A DNA stretch of 64,000 nt from Streptomyces sp. WAC05374 (lineage in GTDB: Bacteria > Actinomycetota > Actinomycetes > Streptomycetales > Streptomycetaceae). The stretch covers positions 142,452 to 206,451 of the forward strand of contig NZ_SMNQ01000013.1 of NCBI RefSeq assembly GCF_004353505.1. The letters run 5' to 3'. The notes below the pieces were generated by a model. It worked only from the letters and a program-made list of their open reading frames with translations. It was not told the origin of the DNA and ran no database searches. Of the stretch, positions 53,489 to 64,000 are shown one piece after another (the stretch's first letter is position 1; each line of letters opens with the position of its first letter). A program made the translations under genes and the position numbers.

Positions 53489-55402
53489 GTGGCTCTGCTG
53501 ACCCGTATCACGGGCCCGCGCGATCTCGACCGGCTCTCCCCGGAGGAGCTGGACCAGCTTGCTGCGGAGATCCGGTCCTTCCTGGTGGACGCCGTCTCCA
53601 AGACCGGCGGTCACCTCGGCCCCAACCTCGGCGTGGTCGAGCTGACCATCGCCCTGCACCGCGTCTTCGAGTCCCCCAAGGACAAGATCCTCTGGGACAC
53701 CGGACACCAGTCCTACGTCCACAAGCTGCTCACCGGCCGCCAGGACTTCTCCAAGCTGAAGATGAAGGGCGGCCTGTCCGGCTACCCCGCGCGGGCCGAG
53801 TCCGAGCACGACGTCATCGAGAACAGCCACGCCTCCACGGTCCTCGGCTGGGCCGACGGCCTGGCCAAGGCCAACGAGGTCCTGGAGCGCAGCGACCACG
53901 TCGTCGCCGTCATCGGTGACGGCGCCCTCACCGGCGGCATGGCCTGGGAGGCGCTGAACAACATCGCCGAGGCCAAGGACCGCCCGCTCGTCATCGTGGT
54001 CAACGACAACGAGCGCTCCTACGCCCCGACCATCGGCGGCCTGGCCAACCACCTCGCCACGCTGCGCACCACCGACGGCTACGAGCGCTTCCTCGCCCGT
54101 ACGAAGGAGATCCTCGACCGCACCCCGGTCGTCGGCAAGCCGCTGTACGAGACCCTGCACGGCGCCAAGAAGGGCCTGAAGGACTTCATCGCCCCGCAGG
54201 GCATGTTCGAGGACCTGGGCCTGAAGTACGTCGGCCCCATCGACGGCCACGACATCGAGGCGCTCGAGTCCGCGCTGACCCGCGCCAAGCGGTTCGGCGG
54301 CCCGGTCATCGTGCACTGCCTCACCGAGAAGGGCCGCGGCTACCAGCCCGCCCTCGCGGACGAGGCCGACCGCTTCCACGCCGTCGGCAAGATCCACCCG
54401 GACACCGGCCTGCCGATCTCCTCCTCCGGCGCCGACTGGACCGGCGTCTTCGCCGACGAGATGGTCAAGCTCGGGCATGAGCGCGAGGACATCGTCGCGA
54501 TCACCGCGGCCATGCTCCAGCCGGTCGGCCTCGACAAGTTCGCCAAGGCCTTCCCGGACCGCGTGTACGACGTCGGCATCGCCGAGCAGCACGGCGCCGT
54601 CTCCGCGGCGGGCCTCGCCACCGGCGGGCTCCACCCGGTCTTCGCCGTCTACGCCACCTTCCTCAACCGCGCCTTCGACCAGGTCCTCATGGACGTCGCG
54701 CTGCACAAGTGCGGGGTGACCTTCGTCCTCGACCGGGCGGGCATCACCGGCACCGACGGCGCCTCGCACAACGGCATGTGGGACATGTCGATCCTCCAGG
54801 TCGTCCCCGGCCTGCGGATCGCCGCCCCGCGCGACGCCGACCAGGTGCGCGCGCAGCTCCGTGAGGCCGTCGAGATCGACGACGCGCCGACCGTCGTGCG
54901 CTACTCCAAGGGCGCCGTCGGCCCCGCCGTCGAGGCGGTCGGCCGCGTCGGCGGCATGGACGTGCTGCGGGAGGCCGGCACCGACCGGCCCGACGTACTG
55001 CTGGTCTCCGTCGGCGCGCTCGCGCCCATGTGCCTGGAGATCGCCGGCCTGCTCGACCGGCAGGGCATCTCCACCACCGTCGTCGACCCGCGCTGGGTCA
55101 AGCCGGTCGACGAGGCCCTGGCGCCGCTCGCCGAGCGCCACCGGGTCGTCGTGACCGTCGAGGACAACGGCCGCGTCGGCGGTGTCGGCTGCGCGGTCGC
55201 CCAGGCGCTGCGCGACGCCGGGGTCGACGTACCGCTGCGCGACTTCGGCATCCCGCCGCGCTTCCTGGACCACGCCTCCCGCAAGGAGGTCATGGCCGAG
55301 ATCGGGCTCACCGCGCCCGACATCGCCCGCCAGGTCACCGGGCTGGTCTCCAGGCTCGACGGCAAGTACGAGGACGCGGAGATTCAGGCCGCACGCGACT
55401 GA
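53489..55402 (+). CDS. dxs: 1-deoxy-D-xylulose-5-phosphate synthase
   Basis: First enzyme of the MEP isoprenoid pathway: pyruvate plus glyceraldehyde-3-phosphate to DXP, TPP-dependent; 637 residues. It has ILWDTGHQSYVHKLLTGR, the TPP motif GDGALTGGMAWEALNN...VVNDN, GHDIEALESAL, the activating Glu in VGIAEQHGAVSAAG and DGASHNGMWDMS. GTG 53489 is 5 nt after AAGGAGG; the frame is open upstream into the terminator and is not used. It stands alone, without other MEP genes nearby. Streptomyces genomes often carry more than one dxs, so its paralogue status is open. Confidence 0.95.
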   Translation: MALLTRITGPRDLDRLSPEELDQLAAEIRSFLVDAVSKTGGHLGPNLGVVELTIALHRVFESPKDKILWDTGHQSYVHKLLTGRQDFSKLKMKGGLSGYPARAESEHDVIENSHASTVLGWADGLAKANEVLERSDHVVAVIGDGALTGGMAWEALNNIAEAKDRPLVIVVNDNERSYAPTIGGLANHLATLRTTDGYERFLARTKEILDRTPVVGKPLYETLHGAKKGLKDFIAPQGMFEDLGLKYVGPIDGHDIEALESALTRAKRFGGPVIVHCLTEKGRGYQPALADEADRFHAVGKIHPDTGLPISSSGADWTGVFADEMVKLGHEREDIVAITAAMLQPVGLDKFAKAFPDRVYDVGIAEQHGAVSAAGLATGGLHPVFAVYATFLNRAFDQVLMDVALHKCGVTFVLDRAGITGTDGASHNGMWDMSILQVVPGLRIAAPRDADQVRAQLREAVEIDDAPTVVRYSKGAVGPAVEAVGRVGGMDVLREAGTDRPDVLLVSVGALAPMCLEIAGLLDRQGISTTVVDPRWVKPVDEALAPLAERHRVVVTVEDNGRVGGVGCAVAQALRDAGVDVPLRDFGIPPRFLDHASRKEVMAEIGLTAPDIARQVTGLVSRLDGKYEDAEIQAARD

Positions 55403-55477
55403 CGCGCCAGGAGTGACGCCGCGCCCGGAACCGGGCGACCGGCGTCGCCCGTGGCCCGTGCCATCGGTGGCCGCATA

Positions 55478-55515
55478 GGGCCGGTCGGAGTACCCCAGGG
55501 GTTTCCGGCCGGTCC
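55478..55515 (+). terminator. Probable terminator after dxs
   Basis: GGGCCGGTCGG (55478-55488) pairs with CCGGCCGGTCC (55505-55515) over 11 bp with two G-U pairs, followed by TTTCGTGTG. Confidence 0.5.
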
Positions 55516-55605
55516 TTTCGTGTGAAAGGGCCTCTCAGGACGGGCGCGGTCCCGCACCCCTCTCGATCATGGGCGGTAGAGGCCGATGGCTACGGAGGTA
55601 CGCCG

Positions 55606-57123
55606 GTGAGTATGGGCCAGCAGTCACGCGACACCGGGATGTTCCGGACGAAAACGGTCGAGCAGTCGATCCAGGACACCGAGGAGCCCGAGCACGCACT
55701 GAAGAAGTCCCTGTCCGCATGGGACCTGACGGTCTTCGGTGTCGGTGTCATCATCGGCACGGGCATCTTCGTCCTGACCGGAAAGGTGGCCAAGGAGAAC
55801 GCCGGGCCCGCGACCGCGCTCGCGTTCGTCGCCGCCGGCATCGTCTGCGCCCTGGCCGCACTCTGCTACGCCGAGTTCGCCTCCACCGTCCCGGTCGCCG
55901 GATCGGCGTACACCTTCGCGTACGCCTCCCTCGGTGAGCTCCCGGCGTGGATCATCGGCTGGGACCTCGTGCTGGAGTTCGCGCTCGGCACCGCGGTCGT
56001 CGCCGTCGGCTGGTCGGGGTACGTCCGCTCGCTGATGGACAACATCGACTGGCACCTACCCGCCTGGCTGCAAGGGCCGGACGTGGAGGGCGGCACCTTC
56101 GACCTGCTGGCCTTCCTGCTCGTCCTCGTGCTCACCGCGGTGCTCGTGATCGGCATGAAGCTCTCCGCCCGGATCACCGCGCTCGTGGTCGCCATCAAGG
56201 TCACCGTCGTGATGATCGTGATCATCGCGGGCCTGTTCTTCATCGTCGGCGACAACTACTCCCCGTTCATCCCCGAGAAGGTCACCCCCGAGGCCTCCTC
56301 CGGCTGGGACGCCGCGCTGGTCTCGACGATCTTCGGCTACGAGCCGACGAACTTCGGCGTCATGGGCATCTTCACCGCCGCGTCCGTCGTCTTCTTCGCC
56401 TTCATCGGCTTCGACGTGGTGGCCACCGCCGCCGAGGAGACCAAGCTGCCGCAGCGGGACATGCCGCGCGGCATCCTCGGCTCGCTCCTCATCTGCACCA
56501 TCCTGTACGTGGCGGTCGCGCTGGTCGTGACCGGCATGCAGCACTACTCCGAACTGTCGACCAGCGCCCCGCTCGCCGACGCGTTCAAATCCGTCGGGCA
56601 CCCCTTCTACGCCGGTGTGATCAGCTTCGGTGCCTCGGTGGGCCTGACGACCGTGTGCCTCATCCTGCTCCTCGGCCAGACCCGGGTGTTCTTCGCGATG
56701 AGCCGCGACGGGCTGCTGCCGCGCTTCTTCTCCGTCACGCACCCGAAGTTCCGCACCCCGTACCGCCCGACCATCCTGCTCGGCGTGATCATCGCCTTCG
56801 TCTCCGGCTTCACCAGCATCGACGAACTGGCGACCCTGGTGAACATCGGCACCCTCTTCGCCTTCGTGGTCGTCGCCATCGGCGTGATCATCCTGCGGCG
56901 CACCCGCCCCGACCTGCACCGCGCGTTCCGCACCCCCTGGGTGCCGGTCGTCCCGATCCTGTCGGTGGCCGCCTCGCTGTGGCTGATGCTCAACCTGCCG
57001 AACGAGACCTGGTTCCGCTTCGCCGTGTGGATGGCCATCGGCATCGTCGTGTACTTCCTGTACGGGCGCTCCCACAGCCGCCTGGGCGGACACCAGTACC
57101 CGATGGGCCGGAGGGCCCCGTAA
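55606..57123 (+). CDS. APC-family amino acid permease (cationic amino acid transporter type)
   Basis: A 505-residue transporter with about 12 to 14 TM segments. The N-terminus FRTKTVEQSIQDTEEPEHALKKSLSAWDLTVFGVGVIIGTGIFVLTGKVAKENAGPA is typical for the CAT subgroup; PVAGSAYTFAYASLGELPAWIIGWDLVLEF and GQTRVFFAMSRDGLLPRFF follow. The GTG start at 55606 has GGAGG at 7 nt. It is a paralogue of the permease at 4821-6260. Lysine, arginine or ornithine are family-typical substrates; none is proven. A hairpin terminator follows. Confidence 0.9.
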   Translation: MSMGQQSRDTGMFRTKTVEQSIQDTEEPEHALKKSLSAWDLTVFGVGVIIGTGIFVLTGKVAKENAGPATALAFVAAGIVCALAALCYAEFASTVPVAGSAYTFAYASLGELPAWIIGWDLVLEFALGTAVVAVGWSGYVRSLMDNIDWHLPAWLQGPDVEGGTFDLLAFLLVLVLTAVLVIGMKLSARITALVVAIKVTVVMIVIIAGLFFIVGDNYSPFIPEKVTPEASSGWDAALVSTIFGYEPTNFGVMGIFTAASVVFFAFIGFDVVATAAEETKLPQRDMPRGILGSLLICTILYVAVALVVTGMQHYSELSTSAPLADAFKSVGHPFYAGVISFGASVGLTTVCLILLLGQTRVFFAMSRDGLLPRFFSVTHPKFRTPYRPTILLGVIIAFVSGFTSIDELATLVNIGTLFAFVVVAIGVIILRRTRPDLHRAFRTPWVPVVPILSVAASLWLMLNLPNETWFRFAVWMAIGIVVYFLYGRSHSRLGGHQYPMGRRAP

Positions 57124-57144
57124 CCCTCGCGCTACCAGAGCGCA

Positions 57145-57182
57145 GGCCGCCCCGTTCGCCGTTTGGGCCGTTCGGGGCGGCC
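57145..57182 (+). terminator. Terminator after the second permease
   Basis: GGCCGCCCCG (57145-57154) and CGGGGCGGCC (57173-57182) are perfect 10-bp arms; the inner segment can also pair. Confidence 0.75.
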
Positions 57183-57187
57183 GCTCG

Positions 57188-57193
57188 TAGAAT
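57188..57193 (+). promoter_or_regulatory. -10 element TAGAAT; recQ probably leaderless
   Basis: TAGAAT ends 6 nt before the recQ ATG at 57200, so transcription would start at or next to the A of ATG. No ribosome site precedes the start. Confidence 0.55.
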
Positions 57194-57199
57194 CGCCGG

Positions 57200-59071
<1,872 letters not shown>

Positions 59072-59101
59072 GCCGAGTCCCGTACGGGCCCGTGAAACGG
59101 C

Positions 59102-59136
59102 GGACGGGCCGCGGGGGAAGCCCCCACGGCCCGTCC
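59102..59136. terminator. Bidirectional terminator between recQ and fadB
   Basis: GGACGGGCCG (59102-59111) and CGGCCCGTCC (59127-59136), with inner GGGGG/CCCCC, form a long hairpin between the convergent genes. Confidence 0.85.
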
Positions 59137-59153
59137 GACGCTCGTCCGGCGCG

Positions 59154-61283
59154 TTACGCCGGGACGCTCGCCACGCCCTGCTCCAGGAAACGCTTGCCGT
59201 TCACGCGCTCCGAGACGCCCTCGCGGTCCAGGTACGGCGTGATGCCGCCCAGGTGGAAGGGCCAGCCGGCGCCCGTGATGAGGCACAGGTCGATGTCCTG
59301 GGCCTCGGCGACGACGCCCTCGTCCAGCATCAGGCCGATCTCCTGCGCCACCGCGTCCAGGACGCGGTCCCGCACCTGCTGCTCGGTCAGGACGGTGTCG
59401 CCCTGCTTCAGCAGCGCCGCGACCTCGGGGTCCAGCTCGGGCTTGCCCGAGTCGTAGACGTAGAAGCCGCGCTTGCCCGCCTCGACGACCGCCTTGAGGT
59501 TCGGGGAGACCGTGAAGCGCTCCGGGAAGGCCCGGTTGAGGGTCTCCGAGACGTGCAGGCCGATGGCCGGGCCGACCAGCTCCAGCAGCACCAGGGGCGA
59601 CATCGGCAGACCCAGCGGCTCGATGGCCTTCTCGGCCGTCTCGACCGGGGTGCCCTCGTCGATGACGTTCTGGATCTCGCCCATGAAGCGGGTGAGGATG
59701 CGGTTCACGACGAACGCCGGGGCGTCCTTCGTGAGCACGGCCGTCTTCTTCAGCTTCTTCGCGACACCGAACGCGGTCGCCAGCGACGCGTCGTCGGTCT
59801 TCTCACCGCGGACGATCTCCAGCAGCGGCAGGATCGCGACCGGGTTGAAGAAGTGGAAGCCGACCACGCGCTCCGGGTGCTGGAGCTTGGAGGCCATCTC
59901 CGACACCGACAGCGAGGAGGTGTTGGTGGCGAGGATCGCGTGCGCCGGGGCGACCGCCTCGACCTCCGCGAACACCTTCTGCTTGACCGACATCTCCTCG
60001 AACACGGCCTCGATGATGAAGTCCGCGTCCGCGAAGCCCTCGGCCTTGTCCAGGACACCGGAGACCAGGCCCTTGAGGCGGTTGGCCTTGTCCTGGTTGA
60101 TGCGGCCCTTGCCGAGCAGCTTGTCGATCTCGCCCTGGACGTAGCCCACGCCCTTGTCGACGCGCTCCTGGTCGATGTCCGTCAGGACGACCGGGACCTC
60201 GAGGCGGCGCAGGAACAGCAGCGCGAGCTGCGAGGCCATCAGACCGGCGCCGACGACACCGACCTTGGTGACCGGGCGGGCCAGGCTCTTGTCCGGCGCG
60301 CCGGCCGGGCGCTTGGCGCGCTTCTGGACCAGGTTGAAGGCGTAGATGCCGGAGCGCAGCTCGCCGCCCATGATGAGGTCGGCGAGCGCCGTGTCCTCGG
60401 CGTCGAAGCCCTTCTGGAGGTCGCCGTCCTTGGCCGCCTCGATGATGTCCAGGGCGCGGTACGCGGCCGGGGCCGCACCGTGCACCTTGGAGTCGGCGAT
60501 GAACCGGCCACGGGCCACGGCCGCGTCCCAGCCCTCGCCGCGGTCGACGTCGGCGCGCTCGACCACGATCTCGCCCTTGAGGACGGAGGCCGTCCACAGC
60601 AGCGACTGCTCCAGGAAGTCCGCGCCCTCGAAGATCGCGTCCGCGATCCCGAGCTCGTAGACCTGAGCGCCCTTGAGCTGCTTGTTCTGGTTGAGCGAGT
60701 TCTCGATGATGACCGAGACCGCGCGGTCGGCGCCGATCAGGTTCGGCAGGATGGTGCAGCCGCCCCAGCCGGGGACCAGACCGAGGAAGACCTCGGGCAG
60801 CGAGAAGGCCGGCAGGGCCGCCGACACGGTGCGGTAGGTGCAGTGCAGGCCGACCTCGACGCCGCCGCCCATCGCCGCGCCGTTGTAGTACGCGAAGGTC
60901 GGCACGCCCAGCGACGACAGCCGCTTGAAGACGTCGTGGCCGCCCTTGCCGATGGCGAGCGCGTCCTCGTGGCGCTTCAGCAGCTCGACGCCCTTGAGGT
61001 CGGCGCCGACGGCGAAGATGAACGGCTTGCCGGTGATGCCGACGCCGACGATCGTGCCCTCGGCCGCCTCCTTCTCGACCTGGTCGATGGCGGTGTTGAG
61101 GTTCGCCAGGGACTGCGGCCCGAAGGTGGTCGGCTTGGTGTGGTCGAAGCCGTTGTCCAGCGTGATCAGCGCGAACCGGCCCGCCCCGAAGGGGAGGTCG
61201 AAGTGCCGTACGTGGGCGCTGGTGACGACCTCGTCCGGGAACAGCTCGGCCGCACCCTTCAGAAGCTCAGCGGTGGTGCTCAC
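59154..61283 (-). CDS. fadB: Fatty acid oxidation complex alpha subunit (enoyl-CoA hydratase/3-hydroxyacyl-CoA dehydrogenase)
   Basis: A 709-residue bifunctional beta-oxidation enzyme. The N-terminal crotonase domain (about 1-290) has ITGKPFIFAVGADLKGVE and YNGAAMGGGVEVGLHC. The NAD-binding domain starts at VGVVGAGLMASQLALLF (about 340), with NTSSLSVSEMA and the catalytic His in GFHFFNPVAILPLLEIVRGE; two helical dehydrogenase C-domains follow. GTG 61283 has GGGAGGG upstream and overlaps the thiolase stop by GTGA, so the two subunits of the trifunctional complex are translationally coupled. Confidence 0.94.
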   Translation of the reverse strand: MSTTAELLKGAAELFPDEVVTSAHVRHFDLPFGAGRFALITLDNGFDHTKPTTFGPQSLANLNTAIDQVEKEAAEGTIVGVGITGKPFIFAVGADLKGVELLKRHEDALAIGKGGHDVFKRLSSLGVPTFAYYNGAAMGGGVEVGLHCTYRTVSAALPAFSLPEVFLGLVPGWGGCTILPNLIGADRAVSVIIENSLNQNKQLKGAQVYELGIADAIFEGADFLEQSLLWTASVLKGEIVVERADVDRGEGWDAAVARGRFIADSKVHGAAPAAYRALDIIEAAKDGDLQKGFDAEDTALADLIMGGELRSGIYAFNLVQKRAKRPAGAPDKSLARPVTKVGVVGAGLMASQLALLFLRRLEVPVVLTDIDQERVDKGVGYVQGEIDKLLGKGRINQDKANRLKGLVSGVLDKAEGFADADFIIEAVFEEMSVKQKVFAEVEAVAPAHAILATNTSSLSVSEMASKLQHPERVVGFHFFNPVAILPLLEIVRGEKTDDASLATAFGVAKKLKKTAVLTKDAPAFVVNRILTRFMGEIQNVIDEGTPVETAEKAIEPLGLPMSPLVLLELVGPAIGLHVSETLNRAFPERFTVSPNLKAVVEAGKRGFYVYDSGKPELDPEVAALLKQGDTVLTEQQVRDRVLDAVAQEIGLMLDEGVVAEAQDIDLCLITGAGWPFHLGGITPYLDREGVSERVNGKRFLEQGVASVPA

Positions 61284-62494
61284 TTGCCCTCCCAGTGGGG
61301 GTTTTCCCAGATGACCGTGGCGCCCATGCCGAAGCCGACGCACATGGTGGTGAGGCCGTAACGGACCTCCGGCTGCTCCTCGAACTGGCGGGCGAGCTGC
61401 GTCATCAGACGGACGCCGGAGGAGGCCAGCGGGTGGCCGAAGGCGATGGCGCCGCCGTACTGGTTGACGCGCGCGTCGTCGTCGGCGATGCCGTAGTGGT
61501 CGAGGAAGGCCAGCACCTGGACGGCGAAGGCCTCGTTGATCTCGAAGAGGTTGATGTCCTCGATCGACAGGCCGGCCTTGGCCAGGGCCTTCTCGGTCGC
61601 GGGGATCGGGCCGTAGCCCATGACCTCCGGCTCGACGCCCGCGAAGGCGTACGAGACGAGGCGCATCTTCACCGGGAGGCCGTTCTCGCGGGCGAAGTCC
61701 TCGGAGGCGATGATCGACGCGGTGGCGCCGTCGTTGAGGCCCGCGGCGTTGCCGGCGGTGACGTTGCCGTGGACGCGGAACGGCGTCTTCAGGTTCGCCA
61801 GCGACTCCAGGGTGGTGCCCGGGCGCATCGGCTCGTCGGCGGTGACCAGGCCCCAGCCCGTCTCGCCCGCCTCGGCGTTGGTGCGGCGCACCGAGATCGG
61901 CACCAGGTCGGCCTGGATCTTGCCGTTGGCGTACGCCTTGGCGGCCTTCTCCTGGGAGCGCACGGCGTACTCGTCGGCGCGCTGCTTGGTGATGTGCGGG
62001 TAGCGGTCGTGCAGGTTCTCGGCGGTCATGCCCATGAAGAGGGCGGACTCGTCGACCAGCTTCTCGCTGACGAAGCGCGGGTTCGGGTCGACGCCCTCAC
62101 CCATGGGGTGGCGGCCCATGTGCTCGACACCGCCGGCGATGACGGCGTCGTACGCGCCGAAGGCGATCGAACCGGCGACGCTCGTGACGGCCGTGAGGGC
62201 GCCCGCGCACATGCGGTCGATGGAGTAGCCGGGCACCGACTGCGGCAGGCCCGCGAGGATGCCGGCGGTGCGGCCGATGGTCAGGCCCTGGTCGCCGATC
62301 TGCGTGGTCGCGGCGATGGCGACCTCGTCGATCTTCGCCGGGTCCAGGCCGGGGTTGCGGCGCAGCAGCTCCCGGATGGCCTTCACGACGAGATCGTCGG
62401 CGCGGGTCTCGTGGTAGATGCCCTTCGGGCCCGCCTTGCCGAACGGGGTGCGGACGCCGTCGACGAAGACGACGTCCCTGACGGTACGAGGCAC
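61280..62494 (-). CDS. fadA: Acetyl-CoA acyltransferase (thiolase)
   Basis: A 404-residue degradative thiolase. The nucleophilic Cys is in IDRMCAGALTAV, the His in GHPLASSGVRL and the second Cys in TTMCVGFGMGATV. It cleaves 3-ketoacyl-CoA to acetyl-CoA and a shortened acyl-CoA, completing the cycle with FadB. GTG 62494 follows GGAGGAG. It is the first gene of the two-gene operon, with two palindromes in its promoter that may bind a fatty-acid regulator. Confidence 0.94.
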   Translation of the reverse strand: MPRTVRDVVFVDGVRTPFGKAGPKGIYHETRADDLVVKAIRELLRRNPGLDPAKIDEVAIAATTQIGDQGLTIGRTAGILAGLPQSVPGYSIDRMCAGALTAVTSVAGSIAFGAYDAVIAGGVEHMGRHPMGEGVDPNPRFVSEKLVDESALFMGMTAENLHDRYPHITKQRADEYAVRSQEKAAKAYANGKIQADLVPISVRRTNAEAGETGWGLVTADEPMRPGTTLESLANLKTPFRVHGNVTAGNAAGLNDGATASIIASEDFARENGLPVKMRLVSYAFAGVEPEVMGYGPIPATEKALAKAGLSIEDINLFEINEAFAVQVLAFLDHYGIADDDARVNQYGGAIAFGHPLASSGVRLMTQLARQFEEQPEVRYGLTTMCVGFGMGATVIWENPHWEGK

Positions 62495-62543
62495 GATGGC
62501 TCTCCTCCAGGGTGCGGGGTGGCACTGCTGCGGGCACACGCCT

Positions 62544-62580
62544 AAGCGCGCGCTTGCACGGCCCATGCTACTTGCGGGTA
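62544..62580. promoter_or_regulatory. Two palindromes in the fadA promoter
   Basis: AAGCGCGCGCTT (62544-62555) is a perfect 12-bp palindrome. TACTTGCGGGTA (62569-62580) is a degenerate one (TAC-YYGCRR-GTA), a shape common for TetR-type acyl-CoA-responsive operators. TAGCAT between them on the reverse strand may be the -10 box. Confidence 0.45.
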
Positions 62581-62721
62581 ACCAGGCTGCACAGTCCCCC
62601 CGCCCGGAGCGGTGAAGGTCACACCGCCGGACGCGGTGCTGTGGCGGCGGCGAGCCGGTGCGCGGAGCCTGGCCTGGCCGGGGCGTGGCGTCCCGGACCG
62701 GGCCGACAGAACGGACTGCCC

Positions 62722-63849
62722 ATGGCGATCGTGACCACCGACCACGGTGTTCCCCACACGTCCACCGTCCCCGCCAACAAGGACGAGATGGTCGAGCTCT
62801 TCGTGCGGGAGGTGAGGGACCCGGCGGCGGGCGGTGGCGGGCCGCGCAAGCCCGTCCTCATGCTGCACGGCCGGAGCGTCCCGGTGCTCGCCGGGTTCGA
62901 CCTCCGGCACGCCTCGTACAGTTGGGCCGAGCACCTGGCCAGGTCCGGCTACGACGTGTTCATGATGGACCTCCAGGGCTCCGGACTGTCGCCGCGTCCC
63001 ACGATGAACGATCCGTGCAACGTCAATCCCGCGCAACAGAACCTCCTGACACCGCGACCGCCCGGATTCACCCCGTGCACACCGAGGTACCCGTTCCAGC
63101 TCACCAACTCGTACAGCGACCGGGACGAGCTGCACACCGTCGTGGACTTCATCCGCAAGGAGTGCGACGTCGAGAAGGTCGCCTTCATCGGCTGGTCCGC
63201 CGCCGCGTTCACGATGGGGCCGTACGCGGTGAAGAACCCGGACCGGGTGGAGAGCCTGTTCCTGCTGGCGCCGATCTTCCCGCCCAAGGGAACGTCGAAC
63301 CCTCCGAGCCGGCTCCCGCGACCCGGCTTCCCGACCTTCCTCGGCACGAAGAACGGCACCTGGAACGGCTGGGGCAGCGAGGTTCACTGCGAGGGCCAGC
63401 GCGAGGACGAGATGAAGGACGTCGTCTGGGAAGCGATCATGCAGAGCGACCCGGTCGGCAGCACCTGGGGGCCGCCGGAGGGCCTCAACCGGATCAGGAA
63501 CTTCGTCCGGTGGGGCTGGAACGAGACCACGGCGGCCCAGGGCGGCGTCCTCGGCGGCAGCGTGCCGGTCCTCATCGTGTACGGCGAGTACGACCGGCAG
63601 GTGAACACCTCGCCCCCGAACCCCGACCCCGAGCTCAACTTCTCCGTCCCGGCCCTCTACGAGGCCGTCGCGGGGCCCCACAAGCTCATGGTCAAGCTCG
63701 CCTGCGCCGGGCACTCGGTGGTCTGGGAGATGCAGCACAGGAACGTGCACAACCTCTCCAAGCACTGGCTCAAGCACCTGAAGGTCGACGGCAAGACGCA
63801 GGGCGTCTTCGACATGAACACCGACGGCGACCTCAGCCCGGCCCCCTAG
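62722..63849 (+). CDS. Alpha/beta hydrolase
   Basis: A 375-residue hydrolase. The oxyanion segment is LMLHGRSVPVLAG, the nucleophile Ser is in FIGWSAAAFTMG (GWSAA rather than GxSxG), the Asp is in VLIVYGEYDRQ and the His in CAGHSVVWEM. An insert after the first strands contains three cysteines (CN...CTPRYP) and reads like a cap or lid. No signal peptide is present at ATG 62722, though the frame is open further upstream to 62512. Similar proteins in Streptomyces are annotated only as hydrolases. It is divergent from fadA; lipase or esterase activity is possible but unproven. Confidence 0.82.
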   Translation: MAIVTTDHGVPHTSTVPANKDEMVELFVREVRDPAAGGGGPRKPVLMLHGRSVPVLAGFDLRHASYSWAEHLARSGYDVFMMDLQGSGLSPRPTMNDPCNVNPAQQNLLTPRPPGFTPCTPRYPFQLTNSYSDRDELHTVVDFIRKECDVEKVAFIGWSAAAFTMGPYAVKNPDRVESLFLLAPIFPPKGTSNPPSRLPRPGFPTFLGTKNGTWNGWGSEVHCEGQREDEMKDVVWEAIMQSDPVGSTWGPPEGLNRIRNFVRWGWNETTAAQGGVLGGSVPVLIVYGEYDRQVNTSPPNPDPELNFSVPALYEAVAGPHKLMVKLACAGHSVVWEMQHRNVHNLSKHWLKHLKVDGKTQGVFDMNTDGDLSPAP

Positions 63850-63905
63850 AAACGCCGAAGCCCCCGGCCGCGATCGGACGCTGTTGGTTAATCCGGGGCC
63901 TGCGT

Positions 63906-63949
63906 GACGACGGCCTGTATGACCCGTTGGGGTTGTGCAGGCCGTCGTC
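63906..63949. repeat. Inverted repeat near the right window edge
   Basis: GACGACGGCCTG (63906-63917) and CAGGCCGTCGTC (63938-63949) are perfect 12-bp arms with a 20-nt loop. It lies 57 bp after the hydrolase stop and just before a possible new gene start. It could be a terminator, an operator or part of a mobile-element end. Confidence 0.6.
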
Positions 63950-63968
63950 GTGCTTCAGGGGTGGGTTC

Positions 63969-64000
63969 GTGTCGTTGCATGGGGTGGAGTTGGCGGAGAT
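63969..64000 (+). CDS. Possible start of a gene cut by the window edge
   Basis: GTG 63969 follows AGGGGTGGG and begins VSLHGVELAE before the window ends. With about ten codons visible, no product can be named. The local base composition is less GC-rich in third positions than that of the neighbours, so a transposase or other acquired gene is possible. Confidence 0.3.
   Translation, partial: MSLHGVELAE

Overview
The window is high-GC actinomycete DNA with strong third-position GC, many GTG starts, GGAGG-type ribosome sites and ATGA/GTGA stop-start overlaps. The gene content (XRE/DUF397 regulator pair, ngcEFG, a ROK regulator beside xylFGH, a MurA with an N-terminal DNA-binding domain, secreted M9 collagenase, tendamistat-type amylase inhibitor) points to Streptomyces. 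From memory, the backbone arcA-argF-permease ... murA/acnA ... ngcEFG-rok-xylFGH-dxs-permease ... fadBA follows the order of S. coelicolor around SCO5975-SCO6027; I could not check this.

Layout. 1-6.8 kb: end of a polynucleotide kinase-phosphatase-ligase (RNA repair), arginine deiminase and ornithine carbamoyltransferase, an APC permease and an anti-sigma-type ATPase. 6.9-14.1 kb: a CoA-dependent aromatic island that fits 2-aminobenzoyl-CoA (anthranilate) catabolism: hydratase, flavin monooxygenase/OYE fusion, PaaX regulator, CoA ligase, acyl-CoA dehydrogenase and a Rid protein, with two related palindromes at its promoters. 14.3-22.3 kb: secreted collagenase followed by a complete trans-4-hydroxyproline module (three-gene dehydrogenase, deaminase, epimerase) and a GntR regulator, so collagen breakdown and use of its hydroxyproline sit together. 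22.2-28.8 kb: a reverse-strand operon that looks like a synthase-dependent exopolysaccharide system (DUF2334 deacetylase-like protein, GH113-like hydrolase, membrane GT2 synthase, UDP-GlcNAc 2-epimerase, lipoprotein). 29.1-30.4 kb: tendamistat-like inhibitor and an unknown membrane protein.

30.5-39.5 kb: MurA with an N-terminal XRE helix-turn-helix, two VOC proteins, a small phosphatase, a short UvrA-like ABC protein, an AraC regulator and aconitase. The same operator-like site, TATCTC-N6-GAGAT(A/G), lies just before murA and just before acnA. I rate this the most interesting regulatory signal in the window, because it suggests that a peptidoglycan-precursor enzyme with a DNA-binding domain controls itself and a TCA-cycle gene.

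39.5-64 kb: XRE/DUF397 pair, GH92 alpha-mannosidase, ngcEFG (N-acetylglucosamine/chitobiose uptake, with a DasR-type site upstream), ROK regulator, xylFGH, dxs, second APC permease, recQ, fadB/fadA, an alpha/beta hydrolase, and at the edge an inverted repeat with a possible start of another gene. No rRNA, tRNA or CRISPR array was recognised.
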